From Mycobacterium sp. ACS4331 (lineage in GTDB: Bacteria > Actinomycetota > Actinomycetes > Mycobacteriales > Mycobacteriaceae), in the NCBI RefSeq assembly GCF_001667265.1, contig NZ_LZHW01000102.1, positions 185,246 to 249,245 of the forward strand: a stretch of DNA of 64,000 bases. Direction: 5' to 3'. A program made the position numbers and the translations under genes. Of this stretch, positions 28,698 through 37,493 are shown one piece after another. The notes under the pieces were generated by a model. That model was not told where the DNA came from. It saw only the letters and a list, made by a program, of their open reading frames with translations, and ran no database searches. The stretch's first letter is position 1, and every line of letters begins with the position of its first letter.

Positions 28698-30543
28698 CCT
28701 ACCGGGGCGGGACCCGAATCTCGCGGCCACGCAGGCCGAGACCACAGACATCATCCCGGCCGTCACCGACGAGGACGGCGGCGACCCGGTGGGCGCCCCG
28801 GACTCCGACGAGGATTCCGCTGCGGACCCGGACGCGCCGTCGGTGTCGACGGGCGAGCGGATCACGCGCTGGGCGCGGCGGGCCGCGGAATGGTTCGTCC
28901 CGCGGTGGCCCCGTCTGCTCGCCTCGGTCGCGGCGGGTGCGCTGCTGTGTGCGAGCTTCGCGCCGCTGTCGTGGTGGTGGTCGGCGGTGCTCGGATTCGT
29001 GGCGCTGGCCTGGGTGCTGACCCGGCCGGCGACCACCCTCGCCGGCGGGTTCGGATACGGATTCCTGGCCGGCCTGGCGTTCTACATTCCGCTGCTGCCC
29101 TGGATCAGCGGCCTGGTGGGAGCGGGCCCGTGGCTCGCGTTGGCCGCGGTGTGCGCGCTGTTCCCGGGCCTGTTCGGCCTGCTGGCGGTGCTGGTGCGGA
29201 CACTGCCGGTGTGGCCGGTGTGGTTCGCACTCGGATGGGGTGTCACCGAATGGCTCAAGGCCACGGTTCCCTTCGGCGGATTTCCCTGGGGCATCGTCGC
29301 TTTCGGCCAGACCACGGGTCCGTTCCTGCCGCTCGCGCAGTTCGGCGGCGTGCCTCTGGTCTCGCTGGCGGTCGCTCTGGCGGGCTTCGCCGTCGCGGCG
29401 CTGGGGCTGGAGTTCGTCACGTGGTGGAACCGAGGAGCGCAGCGCGACGTGGTGCCGCCGGCCGTGGTGGCCCCCGGGCTGTGCATCGTCGTCGTGCTGC
29501 TGGCGACGGCGCTGGCCACCCCCCACGTCCGCCAGTCCGGCGCTGGAGCGGGTGACGATCCGACCGTCACCGTCGCGGCGGTCCAGGGCAATGTGCCCCG
29601 CCTGGGCCTTGAGTTCAACGCCCAGCGCCGCGCGGTGCTCGACAACCACGTCAACGAGACGCTGCGCCTGGCGCGCGACGTGCGCGAGGGCCGCGCGCCG
29701 CAACCGCACTTCGTGATCTGGCCGGAGAACTCCTCGGACATCGATCCGCTCGCCAACCAGGACGCCGCGGCCCGCATCGAGGTGGCCGCCCGGGCCATCG
29801 GCGTGCCCATCCTCGTCGGTGGGGTGGTCGCGCACCCCGACTGGACACCGGAGAATCCGGCCGCCACCAACACCGTCATCGTGTGGGATCCGGTTCACGG
29901 ACCGGGGGAGCGGCACGACAAACAGATCGTCCAACCGTTCGGCGAGTACCTGCCGTGGCGCGGGTTCTTCCGCCTGCTGTCGTCGTATGCCGACCGCGCC
30001 GGGTACTTCGTGCCCGGGACGGGCTCAGGGGTGGTGAACGCGGCAGGCGTACCCGTGGGGGTGGCCACGTGCTGGGAGGTCATCTTCGACCGGGCCGTGC
30101 GGGAGTCCGTGCGCAACGGCGCCCAGGTGATCGCCGTGCCCACCAACAACGCGACCTTCGACGCCACCATGAGTGCCCAACAGTTGGCGTTCGCGAGGGC
30201 CCGCGCCGTCGAACACGACCGCTACGTGGTCGTCGCCGGGACCACCGGCATCAGTGCCGTCATCGCTCCCGACGGCCGCGAACTGGCCCGCACCGAGTTC
30301 TTCGAACCGGCGTATCTGGACACCCAGATCCGGCTCAAGAACTCTGTGACGCCCGCCACCCAGTGGGGACCGGCGATCCAGTTCGTGCTGGTCGCCGCGG
30401 GCGCGGCAGCGGCTCTGTCCATGCTGGTACTGCGAATCAGGCAGAATGGAGGGTTAATGCGTCCAGGGCGCCGCCACCGGAATCAACCGACCGCCGAGAG
30501 CACCGGACCCACGACCGAACCCAAGGAGCCACATGACCAGTGA
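28678..30543 (+). CDS. lnt: Apolipoprotein N-acyltransferase Lnt
   Basis: 621 residues. It adds the third acyl chain to lipoproteins at the membrane. A polar N-terminal extension of about 75 residues precedes six to seven membrane helices and a nitrilase-like domain with the triad Glu (VIWPENSSD), Lys (RHDKQIVQPFGEYLP) and Cys (VATCWEVIFD). A final helix (ALSMLVLRI) and basic tail follow. ATG 28678 has GGGG 6 nt upstream; ATG 28690 is an alternative. Its last 11 nt overlap ppm1, whereas in M. tuberculosis the two are one fused protein. Confidence 0.93.
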   Translation: MGRSMADLPGRDPNLAATQAETTDIIPAVTDEDGGDPVGAPDSDEDSAADPDAPSVSTGERITRWARRAAEWFVPRWPRLLASVAAGALLCASFAPLSWWWSAVLGFVALAWVLTRPATTLAGGFGYGFLAGLAFYIPLLPWISGLVGAGPWLALAAVCALFPGLFGLLAVLVRTLPVWPVWFALGWGVTEWLKATVPFGGFPWGIVAFGQTTGPFLPLAQFGGVPLVSLAVALAGFAVAALGLEFVTWWNRGAQRDVVPPAVVAPGLCIVVVLLATALATPHVRQSGAGAGDDPTVTVAAVQGNVPRLGLEFNAQRRAVLDNHVNETLRLARDVREGRAPQPHFVIWPENSSDIDPLANQDAAARIEVAARAIGVPILVGGVVAHPDWTPENPAATNTVIVWDPVHGPGERHDKQIVQPFGEYLPWRGFFRLLSSYADRAGYFVPGTGSGVVNAAGVPVGVATCWEVIFDRAVRESVRNGAQVIAVPTNNATFDATMSAQQLAFARARAVEHDRYVVVAGTTGISAVIAPDGRELARTEFFEPAYLDTQIRLKNSVTPATQWGPAIQFVLVAAGAAAALSMLVLRIRQNGGLMRPGRRHRNQPTAESTGPTTEPKEPHDQ

Positions 30544-31291
30544 GCGCCCCAGCCAGCGCGCTCTGGTGATCATCCCCACCTACAACGAGCTTGAGAACCT
30601 CCCGCTCATCCTGGACCGGGTGCACGCGGCGCGTCCCGACGTACACGTGCTCGTTGTCGACGACGGCAGCCCGGACGGCACCGGAAAACTCGCCGACGAA
30701 CTGTCGCTGGCGGATCCCGATCGCAAACACGTCATGCACCGCACCGCCAAGGACGGCCTCGGCGCGGCCTACCTCGCCGGTTTCGCGTGGGGCCTGAGCC
30801 GCGAGTACTCGGTGCTCGTGGAGATGGACGCCGACGGCAGCCACGCCCCAGAGCAGCTGCATCGCCTTCTGGACGCGGTCGACGAGGGGGCGGACCTGGC
30901 GATCGGCTCGCGCTACGTGGAGGGTGGGACGGTGCGCAACTGGCCGCTGCGCCGCCTGATCCTGTCCAAGACCGCCAACACCTACTCTCGCGTGCTGCTG
31001 GGCGTGGACATCCACGACATCACCGCCGGCTACCGCGCCTACCGTCGCGAGGTGCTGGAGAAGATCGACCTGAGCGCGGTCGAATCCAAGGGTTACTGCT
31101 TCCAGATCGATCTGACCTGGCGCGCCATCAACAACGGCTTCAAGGTGGTCGAGGTCCCGATCACCTTCACCGAGCGGGAACTCGGGGTGTCGAAGATGAG
31201 CGGGTCCAACATCCGCGAGGCGATGCTCAAGGTCGCCCAATGGGGCATCGGCGGGCGCCTGGATCGCGCCCGCGGAGCCCAGTACCAGTAG
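30533..31291 (+). CDS. ppm1: Polyprenol-phosphate mannosyltransferase Ppm1
   Basis: 252 residues, GT2 family, DPM1-like. It makes polyprenyl-phosphomannose for lipomannan and lipoarabinomannan and for protein mannosylation. Motifs: VIIPTYNELENLPLIL, VLVVDDGSPDGTG, the catalytic DADGSHAPEQL, and the C-terminal GYCFQIDLTW and SGSNIREAMLKV. It lacks membrane helices and so is expected to dock on Lnt, as shown for the split proteins of fast growers. AAGGAG lies 4 nt before the ATG. Confidence 0.96.
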   Translation: MTSERPSQRALVIIPTYNELENLPLILDRVHAARPDVHVLVVDDGSPDGTGKLADELSLADPDRKHVMHRTAKDGLGAAYLAGFAWGLSREYSVLVEMDADGSHAPEQLHRLLDAVDEGADLAIGSRYVEGGTVRNWPLRRLILSKTANTYSRVLLGVDIHDITAGYRAYRREVLEKIDLSAVESKGYCFQIDLTWRAINNGFKVVEVPITFTERELGVSKMSGSNIREAMLKVAQWGIGGRLDRARGAQYQ

Positions 31292-31300
31292 CGGGAGGGG

Positions 31301-31639
31301 TCAGCTGCCCCGGCGCTTCGACTTGATGATGTCGAGGCGCTCCTTGAGCAGTTCCTCGAGTTCCTCGACCGAACGGCGCTCCAGCAGCATGTCCCAGTGG
31401 GTGCGGGGCGGCTTGACCTTCTTGGGCTCGGGCAGGTCACCCTCGATCAGGGTGCCCTCGAGGCCGTTGCGGCACAGCCAGGTGCCGGGGATCTCGGCGT
31501 CGTCGGCGAAGGGGACGTCGAACTCCTCGCCATTCTCGGTGCGGTACCGCGCGATCTGACGGGGTGCCAGGTCGTGGTTGCGGTCAGTCTCGTAGCTCAC
31601 GGCTCCGAGGCGACTACCCCTCAAGACACGATCAGCCAT
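31301..31639 (-). CDS. rbpA: RNA polymerase-binding protein RbpA
   Basis: 112 residues. RbpA binds sigma A and RNA polymerase and stabilises open complexes; it is essential in mycobacteria. MADRVLRGSRLGAVSYETDR (N-terminal tail), the zinc-knuckle-like core with GTWLCRNGLEGTLIEGD, the basic linker PEPKKVKPPR and the sigma-interacting domain (RRSVEELEELLKERLDII) are all seen. ATG 31639 is chosen by homology and because AGGAG lies 8 nt upstream; ATGs at 31645 and 31648 would sit inside that leader. GATAAT on the minus strand (31674-31679) may be its -10. Confidence 0.97.
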   Translation of the reverse strand: MADRVLRGSRLGAVSYETDRNHDLAPRQIARYRTENGEEFDVPFADDAEIPGTWLCRNGLEGTLIEGDLPEPKKVKPPRTHWDMLLERRSVEELEELLKERLDIIKSKRRGS

Positions 31640-31759
31640 CGTCATCACTCCTCATCAGCGCAGAACTTCCGGGATTATCAACGCAGCCGGGCCGGGTGGA
31701 GTTCCCGGCGCGATGCAGCCCGACTGTCAAGGATACCGGGAAACCCGCAAGGCCCCCGC

Positions 31760-31765
31760 TAGAGT
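31760..31765 (+). promoter_or_regulatory. -10 element of the zinc-finger-like gene
   Basis: TAGAGT followed by 8 nt and the ATG at 31774. Confidence 0.35.
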
Positions 31766-31773
31766 CGACAGCC

Positions 31774-32109
31774 ATGGCACGTCGCGTCCGTCCCCAGCCC
31801 TGTCGCTGGTGTGGTCGCGACCTGGCGTCGGTCGACGTCGGGATGGGCCGCCGTCGCCAGTACTGCCGCCAGTCGTGCCGGCAGCGAGCCTACGAGCAGC
31901 GCGCCCAGGTCAAAGGCACGGCCCTGCCCGCCGACGCCGTTGTGCTGTCCGCCGACGAGGCCGCTCAGCTGTCCGATCGCGTCTACCAGGTGCGTTGTGC
32001 GGCAGAGGATGTCGTCACGGCGGTGGAAGAGGGTGCCGACGCGACCGAACTGCGCGAGTTGTGCGACGCGCTGCTGTCGGCCGCCAAGGCCGCCGACGGC
32101 TGGCGCTGA
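31774..32109 (+). CDS. Small zinc-ribbon-like actinobacterial protein
   Basis: 111 residues. The N-terminus CRWCGRDLASV, then RRQYCRQSCRQRAYEQR, has four cysteines in C-x2-C ... C-x3-C spacing, likely a zinc site; the rest is an acidic helical region. It sits beside rbpA, as a shorter gene (Rv2049c) does in M. tuberculosis. The function is unknown; the zinc knuckle followed by an arginine-rich helix suggests nucleic-acid or protein binding. The start agrees with a -10 8 nt upstream. Confidence 0.78.
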   Translation: MARRVRPQPCRWCGRDLASVDVGMGRRRQYCRQSCRQRAYEQRAQVKGTALPADAVVLSADEAAQLSDRVYQVRCAAEDVVTAVEEGADATELRELCDALLSAAKAADGWR

Positions 32110-32116
32110 CTCCCGG

Positions 32117-32815
32117 TCAGCGGCAGGAGAACCGCGCCGCCGCATCGTCCGGGGTCTCCACCTTGCGCAGGCACCCGAACGGCTCGATGCCGGTGTCGCT
32201 CACCCGGACCCCGGACTGATGGGCGAAGTTGACGCAGAACACGCCGGACTGGTCTGAACGGCACTGGTAGTCACCGAATTTCAGCGTGCTGCCGTAGGGC
32301 AGTTCCGCTCCCGTGCCCGCGCTGAACTGACCCGGATCGGCGCGACCCGCACCCATCGTGGCCTGTGTGCCGTCGAATTCGACCCAGCCGGGGACCCATT
32401 CGCCGTAGACCCCCTCCGGTGCGGGCGGGGGATCGGTCAGCGTCACCAGGCAGGCCAGTGCGCCGTCGGACAGTTCGTCGGTCATGCATCTGGTCTTGCC
32501 CGACGGTGTGACGAACGCGACATATTCACCCAGCTGTGTCGTGACGTCGTCGCGGGTCGCGGTGCGGAACTGCGCCTCATCGGCGGGCCTGCCGGCCTTC
32601 ACCCACGTGGTCACCGCCGGTATCGGGGCGCCCGCTTCCGGGGCCGCCGACGGAACCTTCGAGGTCGTCGGGGGTGTCGAGGTCGGTGCGGACGAGCGCG
32701 ACGGCACCGGAGTCAGACCCCCCGTCGCCTCCTGAGTGCCGTCGTCGCCCGACGAGCACCCCACCGCGGCGGCGGTGAGCAGCAACGTCATCGTGGTCAG
32801 CGCGAGAATTCGCAT
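32117..32815 (-). CDS. lppI: Lipoprotein, LppI-like
   Basis: 232 residues with a lipoprotein signal peptide: basic start, hydrophobic core and lipobox AVGC (Cys20). A Thr/Ser/Pro-rich stretch follows (about 30-65), as in exported mycobacterial lipoproteins, then a compact domain with six cysteines (TRCMTDEL, ALACLVTL, DYQCRSDQSGVFCVNF, FGCLRK, FSCR). Placement next to lipT matches Rv2046/lppI beside Rv2045c/lipT, the main basis for the name. The ligand is unknown. It is divergent from lipT. Confidence 0.78.
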   Translation of the reverse strand: MRILALTTMTLLLTAAAVGCSSGDDGTQEATGGLTPVPSRSSAPTSTPPTTSKVPSAAPEAGAPIPAVTTWVKAGRPADEAQFRTATRDDVTTQLGEYVAFVTPSGKTRCMTDELSDGALACLVTLTDPPPAPEGVYGEWVPGWVEFDGTQATMGAGRADPGQFSAGTGAELPYGSTLKFGDYQCRSDQSGVFCVNFAHQSGVRVSDTGIEPFGCLRKVETPDDAAARFSCR

Positions 32816-32822
32816 GACAGCC

Positions 32823-32828
32823 ACGGTA
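32823..32828 (-). promoter_or_regulatory. -10 element of lppI, leaderless type
   Basis: TACCGT on the minus strand, 7 nt before the ATG at 32815. Confidence 0.4.
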
Positions 32829-32878
32829 GCCGTCGACGACACGCTGTACGTGCAGGCGCACGCGCGCGCCGGGTTCGC

Positions 32879-32884
32879 TACCGT
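32879..32884 (+). promoter_or_regulatory. -10 element of lipT, leaderless type
   Basis: TACCGT followed by 6 nt and the ATG at 32891. A GAGGA directly abuts the ATG, too close to serve as a ribosome-binding site. Confidence 0.4.
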
Positions 32885-32890
32885 CGAGGA

Positions 32891-34414
32891 ATGCACGAGC
32901 GCATCATCCGCGTGGCAACCACCGCTGGGCTGGTCGAAGGCTTCACCAGAAACGGTGTGCACCGCTGGCGGTCGATTCCCTACGCGCAACCGCCGGTCGG
33001 CCCCCTGCGCTATCGCGCGCCGCAGCCCGCCGAACCGTGGCGCGGCGTGCGGTTCTGTCACTCGTTCGCCAACTGCGCCCCGCAGCAGCGGATGTACACC
33101 GCCACGGGTCTGGGTCGCTACCAGCCGATGAGCGAGGACTGCCTGACGCTGAATGTGGTGGCGCCCGAAAACCCCGAGAACACGGAGAACGCGGGCACGG
33201 AGCCGCTGCCCGTGATGGTGTTCATCCACGGCGGTGCCTACATCCTGGGCAGTTCAGCCACCCCCATCTACGACGGTGCGGCGCTGGCGCGGCGCGGATG
33301 CGTCTACGTCTCGGTGAACTACCGGCTGGGCGCCCTGGGATGCCTGGATCTGTCGTCGCTGGCCACCGAGGACCATCCGATCGAGTCGAACCTCTTCCTG
33401 CGCGACCTGGTGCTGGCCCTGCAGTGGGTGCGCGACAACATCTCGGCCTTCGGCGGTGACCCCGGCAACGTCACGATCTTCGGAGAGAGCGCGGGAGCCC
33501 AGGCCGTCATCACGCTGCTCGCCACTCCGTCCGCCAAAGGCCTTTTCGCCCAGGCGATCTCGGAGAGCCCGGCGGCTGGTATGACGAGTTCGGCCGAGAC
33601 CGCGGCGAAGTTCGCCGACCGGTTCGTGTCGCTGCTCGGCGTGTCCCGCGCGGACGGGGCCGCGGCGGTGCGGGCCGCGCGCCCCCGCGATCTGGTCAAC
33701 GCCCTCGACCGGCTGATCGAGAGCACGTCCACCGAGATGCTCGGTGCCTTCCCTGCGGGCCCCACCTACGGCGACGACGTGTTGCCGCTGGAACCACTGG
33801 AGGCCATCCGCACGGGGGCGGCCGCGCCGGTCCCGTTGATCGTGGGCACCAATCGCGATGAGGGACGGCTGTTCACCCGTTTCCTCAAACTCCTGCCGAC
33901 CACCGAACACGCGGTCGAAGCCGTGCTCGGCGGCGCCGGAGCCGCCACCCGGGACCGCATCATCGAGGCCTACCCCGACTACCCGGCCCGCAAAGCCTGC
34001 GTCCGGATCGGCGGTGACTTCGCCTTCGGCGCGGCGTCCTGGCAGGTCGCCGAGGCGCGCGCCGACGTCGCACCGACCTACGTCTACCGCTACGACTACG
34101 CGCCGCGCCCGCTGCACTGGTCCGGGCTCGGCGCCACCCACGCGACCGAGCTGTTCGCGGTGTTCGACATCTACCGCACGCGGTTCGGCGCCGCGCTGAC
34201 GCTGGCCGGAGACCGAGCCGCCGCGCAGCGGGTCTCACGGGACCTGCAGAACAGGTGGCGCGCATTCGCCCGCACCGGTGTGCCGGGTGACGGGTGGCCG
34301 GCACACACGTTGGATCGCCGGGCGGTGATGGTGTTCGACCGGCGTTCCCGCGTCGAGTTCGACCCCCACCCGGAACGTCGTGCGGCATGGAGCGGTTTCT
34401 CCCTCGCCGAATAG
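32891..34414 (+). CDS. lipT: Type-B carboxylesterase LipT
   Basis: 507 residues (Rv2045c LipT about 511). An alpha/beta hydrolase of the cholinesterase type: SEDCLTLNVVAP, oxyanion hole FIHGGAYILG, nucleophile elbow FGESAGAQ (Ser about 201), acid residue in GTNRDEGRLF, and catalytic His in GATHATELF. It hydrolyses carboxylic esters; the natural substrate is unknown. There is no signal peptide. It marks the end of the block collinear with M. tuberculosis. Confidence 0.9.
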   Translation: MHERIIRVATTAGLVEGFTRNGVHRWRSIPYAQPPVGPLRYRAPQPAEPWRGVRFCHSFANCAPQQRMYTATGLGRYQPMSEDCLTLNVVAPENPENTENAGTEPLPVMVFIHGGAYILGSSATPIYDGAALARRGCVYVSVNYRLGALGCLDLSSLATEDHPIESNLFLRDLVLALQWVRDNISAFGGDPGNVTIFGESAGAQAVITLLATPSAKGLFAQAISESPAAGMTSSAETAAKFADRFVSLLGVSRADGAAAVRAARPRDLVNALDRLIESTSTEMLGAFPAGPTYGDDVLPLEPLEAIRTGAAAPVPLIVGTNRDEGRLFTRFLKLLPTTEHAVEAVLGGAGAATRDRIIEAYPDYPARKACVRIGGDFAFGAASWQVAEARADVAPTYVYRYDYAPRPLHWSGLGATHATELFAVFDIYRTRFGAALTLAGDRAAAQRVSRDLQNRWRAFARTGVPGDGWPAHTLDRRAVMVFDRRSRVEFDPHPERRAAWSGFSLAE

Positions 34415-34452
34415 GGTGGCCCGAATTCCGCTGAATCCGGTCCCGTGACGTA

Positions 34453-34469
34453 ATCCTCCAGCAGAGGAT
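34453..34469 (+). promoter_or_regulatory. Hairpin overlapping the amine oxidase ribosome-binding site
   Basis: ATCCTC (34453-34458) pairs perfectly with GAGGAT (34464-34469) around a 5-nt loop. The right arm contains the only Shine-Dalgarno-like AGAGGA before the ATG at 34476, so the structure would mask it. A TAGGGT at 34412-34417 could be the -10 giving a leader of about 55 nt. Confidence 0.45.
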
Positions 34470-34475
34470 GTACGC

Positions 34476-36416
34476 ATGAGCCAGCCCGAGAGTCCCTCGA
34501 CACACCATCCCCTGGATCCCCTTTCGGCAGCGGAGTTCACGACGGTCACCGCGATCCTGCGGCGTGACCGCGGCGTCGGAGAGGGCTGGCGGATCAACTG
34601 CATCGAGATGGTCGAGCCCGCCAAGGCGGAGTTGGCCGCGTTCGAGGAGACCGGCACGCGGCCCACGCGGCGGGCCGTCGTGCTGTGCCTGGATCGGGCG
34701 GCCAACGCCACGTACAAGGGTGTGGTGTCGTTGACCGACGACCGCATCGAGTCCTTTGAGCACATTCCCGGTGTCCAGGCCAACTTCACGGTCGACGAGT
34801 TCGTCGAGTGCGACCAGATGCTGCGCGCGCACCCCGATGTCATCGCGGCCCTGGCCAGGCGAGGCATCACCGATATGGACCTGGTGTTCATGGACACCTG
34901 GACCTACGGTGAGGCGGTCGCACCCCCGGAGTACCGCGATCGCCGCATCGGCTGGTCCGACACGTGGGTGAAGAAGGAACCGGGAGCCAACCCCTACGCC
35001 AACCCGGTCAGCGGCCTGCACTGCGTGGTCGACCTGAACTCGATGGAACTGCTGCGCATAGAAGATGACGGGGGAGTCCCACCGCCGCAGGTCATGGGCG
35101 AATACATTCCCGCCCGAATCCCTGAACTCCTGCGCAGCAGGTGGCGGCGTGATCCGATCAGACCGCTGGAGATCATCCAGCCCGAGGGACCCTCCTTCAC
35201 GCTGGAGGGCAACCTGCTGCGCTGGCAGAACTGGAGTGTGCGTGTCGGTTTCAACCACCGCGAGGGAATGACGCTGCACCAGTTGAGATATCGCGACGGT
35301 GACCGGGAACGCTCTGTGGCGCACCGGCTCTCATTCGCCGAGATGATGGTGCCGTATCGAGATCCGTCGACCGACCATTACCGACGCACGGCCTTCGACA
35401 TCGGGGAGTGGGGGCTCGGGTTCATGACCACCTCGCTGGAGCTGGGCTGCGACTGCCTCGGCGAGATCCGGTATCTCGACGCGACTCTGCACGACAGCCG
35501 CGGTGAGCCCTACGAGATCCGCAACGCGATCTGCATCCACGAAGAGGACAACGCGGTGCTGTGGAAGCACGTCGACCACGACACCGGGGCCGAGGTCCGG
35601 CGTATGCGCCGGCTGACCATCTCGTGCCACGTCACCGTCGCCAACTACGAGTACCTCGTCTACTGGCGTCTCTACCAGGACGGAAACGTCGAGTGCGAGG
35701 TCCGCGCGACCGGCATCATGGTGACCACGCCGATCCCGGAGGGCGGGACGCACCCCAACGGCACCCTGGTCGACGAGCGCACGTATGCGCCGTTCCACCA
35801 GCACTTCCTGGTGGCCCGCCTCGACCTCGACGTCGACGGCACCGACAACACCGTGTACATGACCGAGTCGCATGTCGAACCGATGGGTCCGGACAACCCC
35901 TACGGGCTGTCGCTGGTGCAGCGCAACATCCCGTTGCGCACCGAACGGGATGGTGTCCAGGACATGAACTTCGCGACCCAGCGGGCGTGGAAGGTGGTCA
36001 ACACCAACGTGGTCAACGGTCTGGGCACTCACCCGGCGTACAAACTCGTGCCCGGGGGCGCCATCCCGGCGATGTTCCACGAGGACTCCCCGGTGTTCCA
36101 GCGCGCGACCGTGGTCGGGCACACGCTCTGGGTCACCCCGAATCATCCCGACGAACGCTGGCCGGCGGGCGAGTTCGTCAACCAGTCGAGTGAAGACCGG
36201 GGGATCGGTGCCTGGGTTCAGGCCAACCGGTCCATCGAGGACACCGATGTCGTGCTGTGGTACGTCTTCGGCATCCACCACATCACCCGTCCCGAGGAGT
36301 GGCCGATCATGTCGGCCGACGTGGTGTCCTTCTGGCTCAAACCCTCGGGCTTCTTCGACCGCAACCCGGCCCTCGATGTGCCACCGCCTCCGGCCACCGA
36401 ATGCAGGCACTCTTGA
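34476..36416 (+). CDS. Copper-containing primary amine oxidase
   Basis: 646 residues, the usual length. It oxidises primary amines to aldehyde, ammonia and H2O2 using copper and a self-made topaquinone. The cofactor tyrosine is Tyr391 in NYEY, the catalytic base Asp308 in AFDIGEWGLG, and copper ligands are His441 and His443 (HQHF) plus a histidine in FGIHHI near the C-terminus. There is no signal peptide, so it is cytoplasmic, as in Arthrobacter. Translation may be limited by the hairpin just upstream. A kinase-like gene follows after 21 nt. Confidence 0.94.
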   Translation: MSQPESPSTHHPLDPLSAAEFTTVTAILRRDRGVGEGWRINCIEMVEPAKAELAAFEETGTRPTRRAVVLCLDRAANATYKGVVSLTDDRIESFEHIPGVQANFTVDEFVECDQMLRAHPDVIAALARRGITDMDLVFMDTWTYGEAVAPPEYRDRRIGWSDTWVKKEPGANPYANPVSGLHCVVDLNSMELLRIEDDGGVPPPQVMGEYIPARIPELLRSRWRRDPIRPLEIIQPEGPSFTLEGNLLRWQNWSVRVGFNHREGMTLHQLRYRDGDRERSVAHRLSFAEMMVPYRDPSTDHYRRTAFDIGEWGLGFMTTSLELGCDCLGEIRYLDATLHDSRGEPYEIRNAICIHEEDNAVLWKHVDHDTGAEVRRMRRLTISCHVTVANYEYLVYWRLYQDGNVECEVRATGIMVTTPIPEGGTHPNGTLVDERTYAPFHQHFLVARLDLDVDGTDNTVYMTESHVEPMGPDNPYGLSLVQRNIPLRTERDGVQDMNFATQRAWKVVNTNVVNGLGTHPAYKLVPGGAIPAMFHEDSPVFQRATVVGHTLWVTPNHPDERWPAGEFVNQSSEDRGIGAWVQANRSIEDTDVVLWYVFGIHHITRPEEWPIMSADVVSFWLKPSGFFDRNPALDVPPPPATECRHS

Positions 36417-36425
36417 CACCTGTCT

Positions 36426-36431
36426 TAAGTT
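36426..36431 (+). promoter_or_regulatory. -10 element of the phosphotransferase gene
   Basis: TAAGTT followed by 6 nt and the GTG at 36438. A perfect TTGACA (36413-36418) lies only 7 nt before it, too close for a standard -35. Confidence 0.35.
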
Positions 36432-36437
36432 GATCGG

Positions 36438-37493
36438 GTGCCACTGCAAACGACGCGTATCGAAACTCCCGGTGACCTCACGGCGGAATGGCTGACAGCC
36501 GCACTGGGGGCGCCCGTCACCGACTTCACCCACGAGCGCATCGGTACCGGGCAGATGAGTGAGTGCTACCGCGTCTCGCTCACCTACGCCGAGGCGGGGA
36601 CCGGCCCGGCGTCGGTGGTGTTGAAGGTGGCCGCGGCCGATCCGACCAGCCGCCAGACCGGCCTGGGGCTGGGGCTCTACGAACGTGAGGTGCGCTTCTA
36701 CACCGACATCGCGCCGCGGTTGGACGGTCCTGTCGCACGCTGTCACCACGCTGCGATCGACACCGCGACCGGGGTGTTCGACCTGCTGCTCGACGACGCC
36801 GCCCCCGCCGAGGTGGGTGACGAGATCCGCGGCGCCACCCTCGATCAGGCACTGCTGGCGGTCACCGAATTGGGCCGCGTGCACGGTTCGGCCCGGGCCA
36901 GCGGCGATCTGGCCGATGTCGGGTGGCTCGACCGGGCGGAGCCCCCGGTCACCGGTGACCTGCTGACGCAGCTGTACGGGGCGTTCGTGGCCCGGTACGC
37001 GGACGTCATGACCGAGGAACAGCGCACCATCTGCGAGCGGCTGGTGGCGGGCTTCGACCGCTGGCTGGCCGCAGAGTCCGAGGGCCCGTTGGGCCTGGTG
37101 CACGGCGACTACCGGCTGGACAACATGCTCTTCGGTCAGGCCGGTGCGACGCGCCCCCTCACGGTGGTGGACTGGCAGACCGTCACGCGCGGCGCGGCCT
37201 TCACGGATCTGGCGTACTTCCTGGGCTGCGCGCTGGAGTCGGAGGCGCGCCGCTCCAATTTCGAGGCGCTGATCGAGGCCTACCTCGCCGGGTTCGGACC
37301 GGATTCCGGACTCACCGCGGTCGACGTGCGCGAGGGGGTGCGGCGGCAGAGCTTCTTCGGCGTGATGATGGCCATCGTGTCGTCGGTGCTGGTGGTCCAG
37401 ACCGAGCGGGGCGACCAGATGTTCATGACGATGCTGCAGCGGCACTGCGACCAGGTCGTCGACACCGACGCACTGGAGGTGCTGCCGGCGTGA
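36438..37493 (+). CDS. APH/choline-kinase-fold phosphotransferase
   Basis: 351 residues of the aminoglycoside-phosphotransferase/ecdysteroid-kinase-like group. The N-lobe has the ATP-binding IGTGQMSECYRV; the catalytic loop is LVHGDYRLDNMLF; the metal Asp is in TVVDWQTVTRG. It phosphorylates a small hydroxyl compound of unknown identity. Its stop overlaps the next gene (ATGA). The shared context with an amine oxidase suggests a role in amine or amino-alcohol metabolism, but this is inference. Confidence 0.82.
   Translation: MPLQTTRIETPGDLTAEWLTAALGAPVTDFTHERIGTGQMSECYRVSLTYAEAGTGPASVVLKVAAADPTSRQTGLGLGLYEREVRFYTDIAPRLDGPVARCHHAAIDTATGVFDLLLDDAAPAEVGDEIRGATLDQALLAVTELGRVHGSARASGDLADVGWLDRAEPPVTGDLLTQLYGAFVARYADVMTEEQRTICERLVAGFDRWLAAESEGPLGLVHGDYRLDNMLFGQAGATRPLTVVDWQTVTRGAAFTDLAYFLGCALESEARRSNFEALIEAYLAGFGPDSGLTAVDVREGVRRQSFFGVMMAIVSSVLVVQTERGDQMFMTMLQRHCDQVVDTDALEVLPA

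Noticed and set aside
36413..36431. Classical TTGACA/TAAGTT promoter before the phosphotransferase gene
   Set aside because: The spacer is only 7 nt, so the TTGACA is unlikely to act as the -35 for that -10.
35331..37445. 704-codon open frame on the minus strand
   Set aside because: Antisense to the copper amine oxidase and kinase; long frames on the opposite strand are expected at this GC content.
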